From CAIYRG01 sp964494505 (GTDB lineage Bacteria; Pseudomonadota; Alphaproteobacteria; Micropepsales; Micropepsaceae), in NCBI GenBank assembly GCA_964494505.1, contig CAZBRO010000010.1, forward strand, positions 1 through 64,000: 64,000 bases of DNA, in the 5' to 3' direction. Every line of letters begins with the position of its first letter. The first letter of the stretch is position 1. A model generated the notes under the pieces. That model searched no databases. It was not told the DNA's origin and saw only the letters and a program-made list of their open reading frames with translations. Shown in pieces: positions 19,557 to 28,330 of the stretch. A program made the position numbers and the translations under genes.

Positions 19557-20548
19557 GTCACGGCCTCGATCTTCTTGCTCCGCGCGGCCGAAACGCCGGG
19601 GGCTTCCGCAACCCAGACCATCACGGTCAAGGCTTCCATGCCCGAGCGCGGGGAAAGCGATTCCACGGCCACGGGCTTTGCGCCGACCGCCTTGAACCAG
19701 CCCTGGACTTCGGCGTCGGAAAATCCGAGGCGGCGGTGCGCGTGCTCGCTCCTCAGGAATTCCAGCTCATGCGGCGCGAAATCGGCGATCAGAACGCGGC
19801 CTCCCGGTCTCAGCACCCGCATCGCCTCGCGCAAGGCGGCCGGCGGATCGTCGAGGAAATGCAGCACCTGATGGAACAGCACGGCGTCGAAACCGCCCGC
19901 AGCGCTGCCGTCGGCAAAGGGGAGCCGGTACACGTCGCCCCGGCGCACCTGGCAATTGAAGATGCCGGCGCGGGACAGCCGGTCGCGGGCGATGGCCAGC
20001 ATCTCCGGGCTCATGTCCAGCCCGAGCCCCCGTTTGATGTGGGGCGCCAGCAATTCCAGCATCCGCCCGGTTCCGGTGCCGGCATCCAGCACGGAATCGA
20101 GGGGTTCGCGCCCGAGCAGCCGCACAATAGCCGCCTCCACGTCGCCTTCGGGCACATGGAGGGAGCGGATGCGTTCCCATTGCGCCGCGTTGGCGCCGAA
20201 ATAATCCGCGGCTTCCCGTGCCCGCTGGCTGCGGACCTGGGCGAACCGGCGCCTGTCGTCGATCAGCACGGGATCGGTCTCGACCTCGGCAAGGCGCGGC
20301 AATGCCCGCAAAAGCTCGGCGGCTTCGGCCGAATCCGCGGCCCGATAGAACACCCAGGCCCCTTCCTTGAACCGTTCCAGCAGCCCCGCGTCGCAGAGCA
20401 GCTTCAAATGCCGGCTGACCCGCGGCTGGCTCTGGCCCAGGATTTCGGTGAGCTCGCTCACCGTCAGCTCGGCCTTGTCCAGCAGCAGAAGCAGGCGCAG
20501 CCGGGTACCGTCACCGGCCGCCCGCAACATGCCCAGAAGCTTTTCCAT
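19553..20548 (-). CDS. ArsR-type regulator fused to a SAM-dependent methyltransferase
   Basis: ATG 20548 gives 331 residues; an upstream GTG at 20575 would add nine. Residues 1-80 form an ArsR winged helix (LTVSELTEILGQSQPRVSRHLKLL). Residues 140-300 form a class I methyltransferase with the AdoMet loop VLDAGTGTGRMLELLAP, the acidic residue in LGLDMSPEM and a post-motif GGRVLIADF. Such fusions regularly lie first in metF-metH operons of Alphaproteobacteria. AdoMet or S-adenosylhomocysteine binding to the second domain could inform DNA binding; that is inference from context. A dyad at 20581 lies just upstream. It overlaps metF by four bases. Confidence 0.85.
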   Translation of the reverse strand: MEKLLGMLRAAGDGTRLRLLLLLDKAELTVSELTEILGQSQPRVSRHLKLLCDAGLLERFKEGAWVFYRAADSAEAAELLRALPRLAEVETDPVLIDDRRRFAQVRSQRAREAADYFGANAAQWERIRSLHVPEGDVEAAIVRLLGREPLDSVLDAGTGTGRMLELLAPHIKRGLGLDMSPEMLAIARDRLSRAGIFNCQVRRGDVYRLPFADGSAAGGFDAVLFHQVLHFLDDPPAALREAMRVLRPGGRVLIADFAPHELEFLRSEHAHRRLGFSDAEVQGWFKAVGAKPVAVESLSPRSGMEALTVMVWVAEAPGVSAARSKKIEAVT

Positions 20549-20580
20549 ATGCCCGCCATCAGTCTTCGATTGCACATAAA

Positions 20581-20594
20581 CATATCTTTATATG
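20581..20594. promoter_or_regulatory. Palindrome CATAT-CTTT-ATATG before the met operon
   Basis: CATATCTTTATATG is a dyad with 5-base arms, 32 bases upstream of ATG 20548 and only five upstream of the alternative GTG. ArsR-family proteins bind AT-rich dyads of this size, so autoregulation of the operon by the fusion protein is likely. It also lies in the AT-rich promoter region shared with the divergent mlaA gene. Confidence 0.5.
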
Positions 20595-20761
20595 ATTATG
20601 CAATCTCGAAATCAGCAGTAAAAAACGGGGCATTAAAAAATCGGAATGCGGTTCGTCAATCTTCCACCAAGCCCTGTATGCTAAATTTTGGTTACCAAAG
20701 TACGGATTCGCCGTTTCCAATCGTGCCTGACCGCGGCTTTACACGGATCGATTTCAAGAAG

Positions 20762-21490
20762 ATGCGTATCGACAAAGGGTTAATGGTAGCCGTGGTGGCG
20801 GCAATCCTCACCTCGGGGTGCGCGGCGTTGCCGCCCGGAGGCCCGCAGGACATCAACGATCCATTCGAGCCGGTCAACCGGCTGACGTTCGACACCACAC
20901 TAGCGGTCGACAAGGGAGTCTTCCGCCCGACAGCGATCGCCTACCGCCGGATCGTCCCCGAACCGCTGCGGGATTCGGTCCGGAATTTTCTCAACAATCT
21001 GGATTCGCCGATCATTCTCGCCAACGACGTGCTTCAGGGCGAAACGAACCGGGCGGGCATCACCCTGATCCGCGCAGGGGTCAACACCACTTTCGGCCTC
21101 GGCGGTCTCCTCGATGTCGCCTCCCGCTGGGGCTACATGCGCCATTACGAGGATTTCGGGCAGACTCTGGCCGTCTGGGGCGTGGGGGAAGGACCCTATC
21201 TGTTCGTGCCCCTGCTCGGCCCCGGCAATCCGCGCGATGTGATCGGCTGGATCGCCGATCTTGCCTTCGACCCCTTCACCTATCTGCAATGGCCGCACAA
21301 ATTCGAGTGGCAGGCGGGGAAATGGGGCATCGACTACGTGGATTTGCGCGCGCGCAATATCGAGACGCTGGACGATCTCGAGAAGACCTCGCTCGATCTT
21401 TACGCGTCGCTGCGCAGCCTCTACCGCCAATCGCGCAACAATGAGATCAGGAACGGCGCGCCGGAAGTTCAGGACTTGCCGGATTTTTAA
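20762..21490 (+). CDS. mlaA: MlaA/VacJ outer-membrane lipoprotein
   Basis: ATG 20762 gives 242 residues. A lipobox is present (LTSGC, Cys19-20 region). The family core is complete: NDPFEPVNRLTF, then YRRIVPEPLRDSVRNFLNNL, then RAGVNTTFGLGGLLDVAS, EDFGQTLAVWGVGEGPYLFV and PLLGPGNPRDVIGW. MlaA sits in the outer membrane with porins and removes mislocated phospholipid from the outer leaflet, passing it to MlaC. Just downstream lies mlaC, on the same strand. Genes for the inner-membrane MlaFED complex are not in the window. Confidence 0.94.
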   Translation: MRIDKGLMVAVVAAILTSGCAALPPGGPQDINDPFEPVNRLTFDTTLAVDKGVFRPTAIAYRRIVPEPLRDSVRNFLNNLDSPIILANDVLQGETNRAGITLIRAGVNTTFGLGGLLDVASRWGYMRHYEDFGQTLAVWGVGEGPYLFVPLLGPGNPRDVIGWIADLAFDPFTYLQWPHKFEWQAGKWGIDYVDLRARNIETLDDLEKTSLDLYASLRSLYRQSRNNEIRNGAPEVQDLPDF

Positions 21491-21600
21491 GTGGTACGTG
21501 GGAAAATTGCGTGGCAGGAACCGAGGCGGGTCCCGTTCGTTTGCCATCTTGAAGACACAGAATCTCAAGAAAATGCTTCATGCGAATGGTGGAGAGTGAG

Positions 21601-22287
21601 ATGAATTTGCGTTTCATCAAGACGCCGGCCTGGGCGGCCATGGTTTCCGCACTTTTCATGTTTGCGGCCGCGATGAGCCTTTCTGCGCCTGCCCGGGCGG
21701 CGGCCGCCAACCCGGCCGAAGCCTTTGTTCAGCAGAACATCGACAAAGGCTACGTCATCCTCAACAGCACGACGCTTTCCCCCGATCAGCGCCGCGCGCA
21801 ATTCCGCGATTTCATGCTCGGGCTCACCGATGTGAAGCGCATCGGCATGTTCACGCTGGGGCAATATGCGAATTCGGCGCCGAAGCCCGACGTCGATGCC
21901 TTCACCGCGGCGTTCACCGATTATGCGGTCGCGATGTACGAGACGCGGCTCGGCAAATACAAAGGGCAGACGCTGAAAGTGACCGGATCGATGGAGCGTT
22001 CGGCCGACGACATCGTGGTCAACGCGCTGGTGACCAATCCCACCGGCAACAAGGATGCGCAGCCGATCAATGTGGCGTTCCGTGTGCGCAAGACCGCGGA
22101 CGGGCGGCCAATCATCACCGACATGCAGGTCGAAGGCATCTGGCTCGCGCTGTCGGAACGCTCCGATTTCACCGGATTCCTGCAGCAGCATGGCGGCAGT
22201 GTGGCGGCGCTGACCCAGAATTTGAAGACGCAGACCGATCAGCTCCGCGCGGACGCGGCCGGCAAAGCCGGCCCGCAGCGGTCTTAG
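21601..22287 (+). CDS. mlaC: MlaC-type periplasmic phospholipid shuttle
   Basis: The product has 228 residues with a signal peptide ending near APARAAAA. The Tol_Tol_Ttg2/MlaC domain follows: AEAFVQQNIDKGYVILN, the segment FRDFMLGLTDVKRIGMFTLG, then the central KYKGQTLKVTGSMER and the closing strands ITDMQVEGIWLALSERSDF. It carries lipid between MlaA and the inner-membrane complex. GGAGAGTGAG directly precedes the ATG. It is 110 bases downstream of mlaA and ends at a strong terminator. Confidence 0.92.
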   Translation: MNLRFIKTPAWAAMVSALFMFAAAMSLSAPARAAAANPAEAFVQQNIDKGYVILNSTTLSPDQRRAQFRDFMLGLTDVKRIGMFTLGQYANSAPKPDVDAFTAAFTDYAVAMYETRLGKYKGQTLKVTGSMERSADDIVVNALVTNPTGNKDAQPINVAFRVRKTADGRPIITDMQVEGIWLALSERSDFTGFLQQHGGSVAALTQNLKTQTDQLRADAAGKAGPQRS

Positions 22288-22310
22288 GGTTCAGGCTTTC
22301 TCTGCGGGAA

Positions 22311-22343
22311 AATGGCCGGCCTCCGCGCCGGCCATTTGTTTTT
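22311..22343 (+). terminator. Strong intrinsic terminator after mlaC
   Basis: AATGGCCGGC (22311-22320) pairs with GCCGGCCATT (22327-22336), a perfect 10-bp stem with a 6-base loop, followed by TGTTTTT. It lies between convergent mlaC and ettA and may also slow transcription coming from ettA. Confidence 0.85.
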
Positions 22344-24001
22344 CACGCCCGGGTGAAGCGTTTGTATTTGATCTTGTGCGGCTGGTTGGCCTCCATGCCG
22401 AGGCGGCGTTTGCGATCGACTTCGTAATCCTGGTAATTGCCCTCGAACCATTCGACGTGGGAATCGCCTTCGAAGGCCAGCATGTGCGTCGCGATGCGAT
22501 CCAGGAACCAGCGATCATGGCTGATGATCATGGCGCAGCCGGCGAAATCCTCCAGCGCATTTTCCAGCGCCCGCAAGGTTTCCACGTCCAGATCGTTGGT
22601 GGGCTCGTCGAGCAGCAACAGGTTCGCGCCCGATTTCAGCATCTTGGCCAGATGCACCCGGTTGCGCTCGCCGCCCGAGAGCTGGCCCACCTTCTTCTGC
22701 TGATCGCCGCCCTTGAAATTGAACGCGCCGACATAGGCGCGAGAGGGAATCGTCCGCTTGCCCAATTCCAGAATATCGAGGCCGCCGGAGATTTCTTCCC
22801 AAACGGTCGCATTCGGCTTCAGCGAATCGCGGGACTGGTCGACATAACCCATGACCACGGTGTCGCCCACGCGCAATTGGCCGCTGTCGGGCGCCTCCTG
22901 ACCCGTCAGCATACGGAACAAGGTGGTCTTGCCCGCGCCGTTCGGTCCGATGACGCCGACAATGCCGCCCGGGGGCAGCTTGAAATCCACATTCTCGAAC
23001 AGGAGCCTGTCGCCGTAAGCCTTGCCGACATTTTCCGCTTCCACCACGAGCGAACCGAGCCTCGGGCCTGCCGGAATGACGATCTGAGCCGGTCCGCCGC
23101 GCGCATCCTGCGATTTGGCGAGCAATTCCTCATAGGCCTGGATGCGCGCCTTGGATTTGGCCTGACGCGCGCGGGGGGATGATTTGATCCAGGCGGATTC
23201 GCGCTGCAGCGCGCCCTGGCGTGCCTCTTCCTTTTCGCTTTCTTGCGCCAGCCGCTTTTGCTGCATGTCGAGCCAGCTCGAATAATTGCCCTCGTGCGGA
23301 ATGCCGCGCCCGCGGTCGAGCTCGAGAATCCAGCCCGTCACGTCGTCGAGGAAATAGCGGTCATGGGTGACGAGCACGACGGTGCCCGCATAGTCGGTCA
23401 GATGCCGCTCCAGCCAGGCGACCGATTCCGCGTCGAGATGGTTGGTGGGCTCGTCCAAAAGCAGCATGTCGGGGGCTTCGAGGAGCAGCTTGCAGAGCGC
23501 CACCCGGCGCTTCTCGCCGCCGGAAAGATTGTTCACATCGGCCTGCGCGTCCGGGCAGCGCAGCGCATCCATCGCCTGCTCCACCTGCGCGTCGAGGTCC
23601 CAGAGATTCTGCGCGTCAATCTTGTCCTGCAGCGCCGACATCTCTTCGGCGGTTTCGTCGGTATAATTCGCGGCAATCTCGTTGTAGCGGTCGAGCAGCG
23701 CCTTTTTCTCGGCGACGCCCTCCATCACATTGCCGAGCACGTTGAGCTGAGGATCGAGTTCGGGCTCCTGCGGCAGATAGCCGACGCGCACGCCTTCGGC
23801 CGCCCAGGCTTCGCCGTTGAACTCCTTGTCGACGCCCGCCATCATCCGCAGCAGCGTCGATTTGCCCGCGCCGTTCACGCCGACGATGCCGATCTTCGCG
23901 CCGGGCAGGAACGACAGCCAGATATCCTTCAGAATCTGCCGCCCGCCGGGAAAGGTCTTGGACAGACCTTTCATCACATAGACATATTGATAGGCGGCCA
24001 T
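22343..24001 (-). CDS. ettA: ABC-F translation factor EttA
   Basis: ATG 24001 is chosen because AGGAG precedes it by seven bases; the product has 552 residues, close to E. coli EttA (555). Two ABC domains are present with Walker A motifs GVNGAGKST and GPNGAGKTT, signature motifs LSGGEKRR and LSGGERNR, and Walker B motifs followed by EPTNHLD and EPTNDLD. The linker between domains and the start AYQYVYVMKGLSK are typical of the EttA subgroup. EttA binds the ribosomal E site and gates elongation according to the ADP/ATP ratio. It is transcribed alone. Confidence 0.94.
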   Translation of the reverse strand: MAAYQYVYVMKGLSKTFPGGRQILKDIWLSFLPGAKIGIVGVNGAGKSTLLRMMAGVDKEFNGEAWAAEGVRVGYLPQEPELDPQLNVLGNVMEGVAEKKALLDRYNEIAANYTDETAEEMSALQDKIDAQNLWDLDAQVEQAMDALRCPDAQADVNNLSGGEKRRVALCKLLLEAPDMLLLDEPTNHLDAESVAWLERHLTDYAGTVVLVTHDRYFLDDVTGWILELDRGRGIPHEGNYSSWLDMQQKRLAQESEKEEARQGALQRESAWIKSSPRARQAKSKARIQAYEELLAKSQDARGGPAQIVIPAGPRLGSLVVEAENVGKAYGDRLLFENVDFKLPPGGIVGVIGPNGAGKTTLFRMLTGQEAPDSGQLRVGDTVVMGYVDQSRDSLKPNATVWEEISGGLDILELGKRTIPSRAYVGAFNFKGGDQQKKVGQLSGGERNRVHLAKMLKSGANLLLLDEPTNDLDVETLRALENALEDFAGCAMIISHDRWFLDRIATHMLAFEGDSHVEWFEGNYQDYEVDRKRRLGMEANQPHKIKYKRFTRA

Positions 24002-24041
24002 GGCGGTGCTCCTGATGCGAAAAGGGGCGGGTTGTAGCACC

Positions 24042-24112
24042 GCGAACGGCGAATGGCGAATAGTGAGTAGCGAATAGGAGTTCCCATTCGCCGTTTGCTA
24101 TGCGCTATTCGC
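24042..24112. repeat. Intergenic inverted repeat rich in GCGAATAG
   Basis: AACGGCGAAT (24045-24054) pairs with ATTCGCCGTT (24086-24095), and GCGAATAG (24056-24063) pairs with CTATTCGC (24105-24112). GCGAATAG-like units also repeat directly. The element fills the whole gap between the barrel gene and ettA and is probably a mobile palindromic repeat. Confidence 0.6.
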
Positions 24113-24115
24113 GTA

Positions 24116-25138
24116 TCAGAAGTTCAGCTTGGCCCGGGCAACACCGGCGACCGCGTTCTGACCACGCGCACCCGCCGCATTCAGCTGATAGGCCGCATTC
24201 GCCTGCAGCGCGATGGTCCCGTCGAGGAACGTCGTCACATAGCCGAGCTCGACATCGGATTCGCGGGCTTGGGTATTGGCCAGCGCGAAATTCGTATTCA
24301 GCGCGCTCAAATTGTTGCCGCCCGTGTAGATCTGCAATGGCCGCGACAGGGCGATGCCCAGGGCGTCGTCGCCGAACAGGCCCTTCTTGGCCAAGCCGAT
24401 TCCGTAACCTTGCGAAACCACGGAGTCGCCGGCAACGAGCTTGTCGCGGGACAGATCGAGCTGGCTCACGCCTTCGGCATAGGTGAGCGTCGTCACCCAG
24501 CCTTCGCCGAAGCCGACGCGCGCCGAGATGCCCATGGCGCTGCTGTCGGCAGCGCCCGCATTGCGCAGAGTCGCCGGAACATTGGCAAGCAAAGCCGCGC
24601 CAGCGTTGGATTGGGAGGCCGTGATCGCCACACCGCCCCAATCGGTGAAATTCCAGTTCAAACTCGCCGACGTCGTACCGAGACTGCGGATGTCGGAGCC
24701 GAGGCGCTCCGCGAGATCGCGCGACGCATCGCTCGGCTGCGCCAGACTGAGCGCGCCCAACCCGAGCGCCACATGGCTGACCGTCAGGCTGGTATCGTGG
24801 CCGAGCGCGAACGCAGCGCTCGCGCGCATGTTGGTGCCCGAGAGATAGGCCGAATTCAGCTCCGCACTTCCCGGAAACAGATCGGCGGAGGCATCCCAAT
24901 TGCGGCTGCGCGTCAGATCGAATTGCACCGCACGCGACGCGCCTGTCGATATGTCGAGAGCTCCAACAGGACCAACCACGCTTCCGAGGCCGAGATTAAC
25001 GATAGGATGCCCCCGTTCGAGCGAAGTCGGGGGAGCAGGGGCGACCTTCAGGACGAGCGCGGGCGCAGCCGAGGCCAGCGGCGCCCAAAAGGCGCCGGCC
25101 ACCACCAAACATCCAGCCGCGAAAACAGGCTTACGCAT
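24116..25138 (-). CDS. Outer-membrane beta-barrel-like protein
   Basis: The product has 340 residues with a signal peptide (FAAGCLVVAGAFWAPLASA). The mature part alternates hydrophobic and polar residues in about a dozen short strands, for example ASLNWNFTDWGGVAITASQ and ALGIALSRPLQIY. It ends in AGVARAKLNF, a terminal Phe as expected for an outer-membrane barrel. It resembles the translocator-like end of autotransporters, but no passenger domain is present. The function is unknown. GAGGGG near the start supports translation from ATG 25138. Confidence 0.65.
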   Translation of the reverse strand: MRKPVFAAGCLVVAGAFWAPLASAAPALVLKVAPAPPTSLERGHPIVNLGLGSVVGPVGALDISTGASRAVQFDLTRSRNWDASADLFPGSAELNSAYLSGTNMRASAAFALGHDTSLTVSHVALGLGALSLAQPSDASRDLAERLGSDIRSLGTTSASLNWNFTDWGGVAITASQSNAGAALLANVPATLRNAGAADSSAMGISARVGFGEGWVTTLTYAEGVSQLDLSRDKLVAGDSVVSQGYGIGLAKKGLFGDDALGIALSRPLQIYTGGNNLSALNTNFALANTQARESDVELGYVTTFLDGTIALQANAAYQLNAAGARGQNAVAGVARAKLNF

Positions 25139-25353
25139 TGCCCCTCTAGTCCTGACCGGAAATTCCGGCCCCTTTCATTCTACCAGTCCAATTCCTTATA
25201 AGAAATGAAAGCTGCACAACAAAGCTCCTTCGGCGAGACCCGTGGCCGCAGCGCAACAATGGCCCAGTTTCGTGAAATTACTGCGACGTTTCAGCTATTT
25301 AGCGGATGAATCCGGGGGGCAACAGGGAAAAGATTTTTTTCCGTGGCCCCGGT

Positions 25354-26559
25354 CTAAGGCCCTGCCCCGGCCATTCGGACGATGCGGAGGACAATTAATT
25401 CCTTGATTTCGCCGACGGAGAATCCGGCCTCGCGCAATACCGATTCGCTGTCTCCGCCCACAAGCGGGGCCGGCCGGTCGGGCCGTAAAGTGACGCCCGA
25501 GACCCGGAACGGAGAGCGAGCCGAGACGAGATCCCCTTCGCTCGGGTGGGCCACCGGCCGGAACAAGCCCACCGCTTTCAGGTGCGGCTCTTCGAACAGA
25601 TCGTCCAGCCCGTTCACGGGGCCAGAGGGGATGTCCGCTTGGTCAAGCAGCGTCAACCATTCGGCGGTGGTGCGTTCCGGCGCGGCTTCGGCGATGACCG
25701 AATAGAGTGTGTCCACATTGGCGCTGCGCTGGACCGGGTCCTTCACCCAGTCCTCGTTAAGCATATTGGCGCGGCCGACGCATTCCAGGAAGCGCGTCCA
25801 TTGCTGCGTGGTGTAGGGCATGATCGCAATGTATCCGTCCCGGGTTCTATAGGGCCGCCGGTTCTTCGCGAGCATGCGCTCATACCCGGTAGGTCCTAGC
25901 GGCGGGTTGAAGGTGCGCCCGGCCAGATGCTCGACCAGAAGGAACGCCGCCATGCTTTCGAACATGGGGGCTTCGATGGACGTGGCCTCGCCCGTCTTCA
26001 GGCGGTGCACCAGACCTGTGGCAACCGCAAACGCAAGGTGCAGCCCGACGACCTTGTCCGCGATGATGGAGGGGAGGAACCGCGGCGCGCCGGAGGAATC
26101 GGCATTCAATTTCGCCAGCCCCGACATCGCCTGGATGATGTCGTCATAGGCGGGGTCGGCGGCATAAGGACCGTCCTGGCCGAAGCCGGGCGAATAGCAA
26201 TAGACGATGCCGGGATTGACGCGCTTCGCATCCTCGAAAGCGAGACCGAGTTTTGCCGCCGCCTGGGCGCGCATATTGTGCACCATCGCATCGGCCCCTT
26301 CGATCAGCTTCAGGACCACGGCGCGGCCTTCCGGCGCACGCAAATCGATGGCGAGCGAACGCTTGTTGCGATTGGTGTTGAGGAAGCCTGCGCCCATTTC
26401 GGGATGGCGGCTCGGCTTCGGGTTACGGCCGACGTCGCCGTCGAGCGGCTCGACCTTGATCACGTCCGCGCCCATGTCCCCCAGGAACTGGGTCGCATAG
26501 GGCCCGAGATAGGTCGTCGTCAGGTCGACGATGCGAATTCCGTTCAGCAGCTCAAACAT
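25354..26559 (-). CDS. Class III CoA-transferase (CaiB/BaiF family)
   Basis: ATG 26559 gives 401 residues, the usual size. The family marks are GIRIVDLTTTYLGPYATQFL at the N-terminus, GADVIKVEPLDGD, NRNKRSLAIDLRAPEGR, and PAYDDIIQAMSGL with the catalytic Asp that forms the acyl anhydride. The enzyme moves CoA between carboxylic acids. The acid is not evident from sequence. It is the last gene of a tightly spaced five-gene operon, five bases after the TauE gene, so it may activate an acid handled by that operon. Confidence 0.9.
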   Translation of the reverse strand: MFELLNGIRIVDLTTTYLGPYATQFLGDMGADVIKVEPLDGDVGRNPKPSRHPEMGAGFLNTNRNKRSLAIDLRAPEGRAVVLKLIEGADAMVHNMRAQAAAKLGLAFEDAKRVNPGIVYCYSPGFGQDGPYAADPAYDDIIQAMSGLAKLNADSSGAPRFLPSIIADKVVGLHLAFAVATGLVHRLKTGEATSIEAPMFESMAAFLLVEHLAGRTFNPPLGPTGYERMLAKNRRPYRTRDGYIAIMPYTTQQWTRFLECVGRANMLNEDWVKDPVQRSANVDTLYSVIAEAAPERTTAEWLTLLDQADIPSGPVNGLDDLFEEPHLKAVGLFRPVAHPSEGDLVSARSPFRVSGVTLRPDRPAPLVGGDSESVLREAGFSVGEIKELIVLRIVRMAGAGP

Positions 26560-26564
26560 GGGCG

Positions 26565-27323
26565 TCAGCCATAGGCCTCCATAAAATAATAGACGGAGAA
26601 GATCGCGCCCGCCGCCGTGATGACGTGGCGCAAGACCTCGCTGGGAATGAGCTGGGTCATCCGTGCCCCGGCATAGCCTCCGGCGACCGAGCCCAGCATG
26701 ACCAGAAGCGCCACCGGCCACACCACGATTCCCGTAGCGATGAAGAGCAGGGCCGCGACTCCGCCGTTGAAACAGACCAGGAAATTGCGCTGGGCATTGG
26801 CGCTCTGGGTATTGTCTTCGCCCGCGAGCGCCATGGAGGCCAGCATGAAGATGCCGATGGCCGCGCCGAAATAGCCTCCATAAATCGCGCAGACAAATTC
26901 CGTGATCAAGAGCTGGCGCTCGCTGCGCTTGCCGTGGGCGGCCCGCTTCACGCGCCGGACAATCGGCTTCGCAAAGGTGAAGAGCAGCGTCGCAAACGCG
27001 AGCAGCCAGGGGACGAAATAAAAGAACACCGCATTCCCCGATACCAGCAGCAGCACCGCTCCCAACAGTCCCCCCGCCACCGCAACCGCGATGCGAAGCG
27101 GTAAGGTTTCACGCACGCGCATGATTTCGGGCATGTAGGCGTAGGCCGATGTGATGGTGCCCGGGACAATGGCGATCTTCGCGGTGGTGTTCGCGATGAT
27201 CGGCGGCAATCCGGCCGCAAGCAGCACCGGGAACGAGAACAGCGTGCCGCCGCCGACCAGCGCGTTGGACGTGCCGGCGAGAAAACCGATTCCGATAAGA
27301 AGCGCAATTTCAGCAGGGGTCAC
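26565..27323 (-). CDS. TauE/SafE-family permease
   Basis: The product has 252 residues and about eight hydrophobic segments, consistent with TauE/SafE. The first motif GFLAGTSNALVGGGTLFSFP and the second GGYFGAAIGIFMLA are the two family repeats. Relatives export sulfite, sulfoacetate or other organic anions. It overlaps the ELM1-like gene by four bases and is followed after five bases by the CoA-transferase, so an organic anion made in this operon is a reasonable substrate, but that is inference. Confidence 0.85.
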   Translation of the reverse strand: MTPAEIALLIGIGFLAGTSNALVGGGTLFSFPVLLAAGLPPIIANTTAKIAIVPGTITSAYAYMPEIMRVRETLPLRIAVAVAGGLLGAVLLLVSGNAVFFYFVPWLLAFATLLFTFAKPIVRRVKRAAHGKRSERQLLITEFVCAIYGGYFGAAIGIFMLASMALAGEDNTQSANAQRNFLVCFNGGVAALLFIATGIVVWPVALLVMLGSVAGGYAGARMTQLIPSEVLRHVITAAGAIFSVYYFMEAYG

Positions 27324-28330
27324 GGAGCATTCCCGGAAATGCCGTTCCCGGCCGGCCGCGACGGGGCTGGCGGCAACAGGGCGTTCACGCGGGCGACGAC
27401 CGCTTCCATATCGTCGGGCGGTTCGTAGCTGTATGGCGCGAGCGTGCCTGTGAAGGGACGCGTGATGCCGTCGTCGCGCATCGCCTGATGGAAGCGGGCG
27501 AATTTCTCGGAGCCGCCGGGCAGATCGAACACATAGACGGGCCTCCCGGTGCTGGCGGCTTCCGACACCATGTTCACCGAATCGCAGGTGACGACGAGGA
27601 AGTCGGAAAGTCCCAGAATCCCGAAATAGGGATTAGCCCCACCGACCTCCCACAGATAATGCGGCAAGTCCGCGATCTCCGGCCGCAGAACGCGAAGCGC
27701 CTCTTCGCCCGTGCGCCGCGACGGCGTGATGACGAGGCTTGCCTGCATCGCGCGCGCGCAATCCGCGAGCTGGCGGGCGAGCGTCGCCATTTCGGCCGGA
27801 CCGAGCCGGTAGGCGGCGTTCGAGCCGCCGATGAGCACGCCGATGAACGGCCGCTTCAGATGCGCAAGAAGCGGTGCGAGTTGCTCGGCCCCTTTGCGCA
27901 GCACATCGGGGGTAACGCGATGAAGGGCGCCGCGGGTGGACACGACGTTCGCGCCTTCCAGCCGGTCGTGCCGCGGCACGACGACGAGATCGAAATGGCT
28001 GGGGTTGATGACGGGGTTCTGAAGCTGCACAGTCTTGGTGCGGCCGCCGGACAATTTCTTCACCAGCAGCGACGCCGCCACGCTGTGCCGGCCCGTCGCG
28101 ATGAGGAGGTCCGGCCAGGGCGGCCGAAGGGCGTCGCTATCGCTCGCGAATTGCGCGTACCCGCCCATGCGAAAATACGGTGTCAACTGACGCCAGGGCG
28201 GCCGCAACCGCACGCGTTTGATTGTTGGCGTGAGGCCCAACGCTTCCGCGAGCCCGACGCATTGGCTTTCCATGCCCGCTTTGCCGTCGGTCACGACCCA
28301 ACAGGAGCGCGTGGGCCCGTCAGAAGCCAA
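27320..28330 (-). CDS. ELM1/DUF1022-family protein (GT-B-like)
   Basis: The conserved start WVVTDGKAGMESQCVGLAEA requires a start upstream of any ATG; TTG 28330 gives 336 residues and overlaps the upstream stop by eleven bases. Further family marks are LLIATGRHSVAASLL, the VQLQNP segment, LIGGSNAAYRL, ITPSRRTGEEAL and the closing TCDSVNMVSEAASTGRPVYV. Plant ELM1 controls mitochondrial fission; bacterial members have a glycosyltransferase-B-like fold and no settled reaction. Coupling to a 632-residue unknown and a 2OG oxygenase suggests an envelope or small-molecule modification role. Confidence 0.8.
   Translation of the reverse strand: MASDGPTRSCWVVTDGKAGMESQCVGLAEALGLTPTIKRVRLRPPWRQLTPYFRMGGYAQFASDSDALRPPWPDLLIATGRHSVAASLLVKKLSGGRTKTVQLQNPVINPSHFDLVVVPRHDRLEGANVVSTRGALHRVTPDVLRKGAEQLAPLLAHLKRPFIGVLIGGSNAAYRLGPAEMATLARQLADCARAMQASLVITPSRRTGEEALRVLRPEIADLPHYLWEVGGANPYFGILGLSDFLVVTCDSVNMVSEAASTGRPVYVFDLPGGSEKFARFHQAMRDDGITRPFTGTLAPYSYEPPDDMEAVVARVNALLPPAPSRPAGNGISGNAP

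Noticed and set aside
25204..25305. 33-codon plus-strand frame in the gap before the CoA-transferase
   Set aside because: No ribosome binding site and no recognisable composition; treated as chance.
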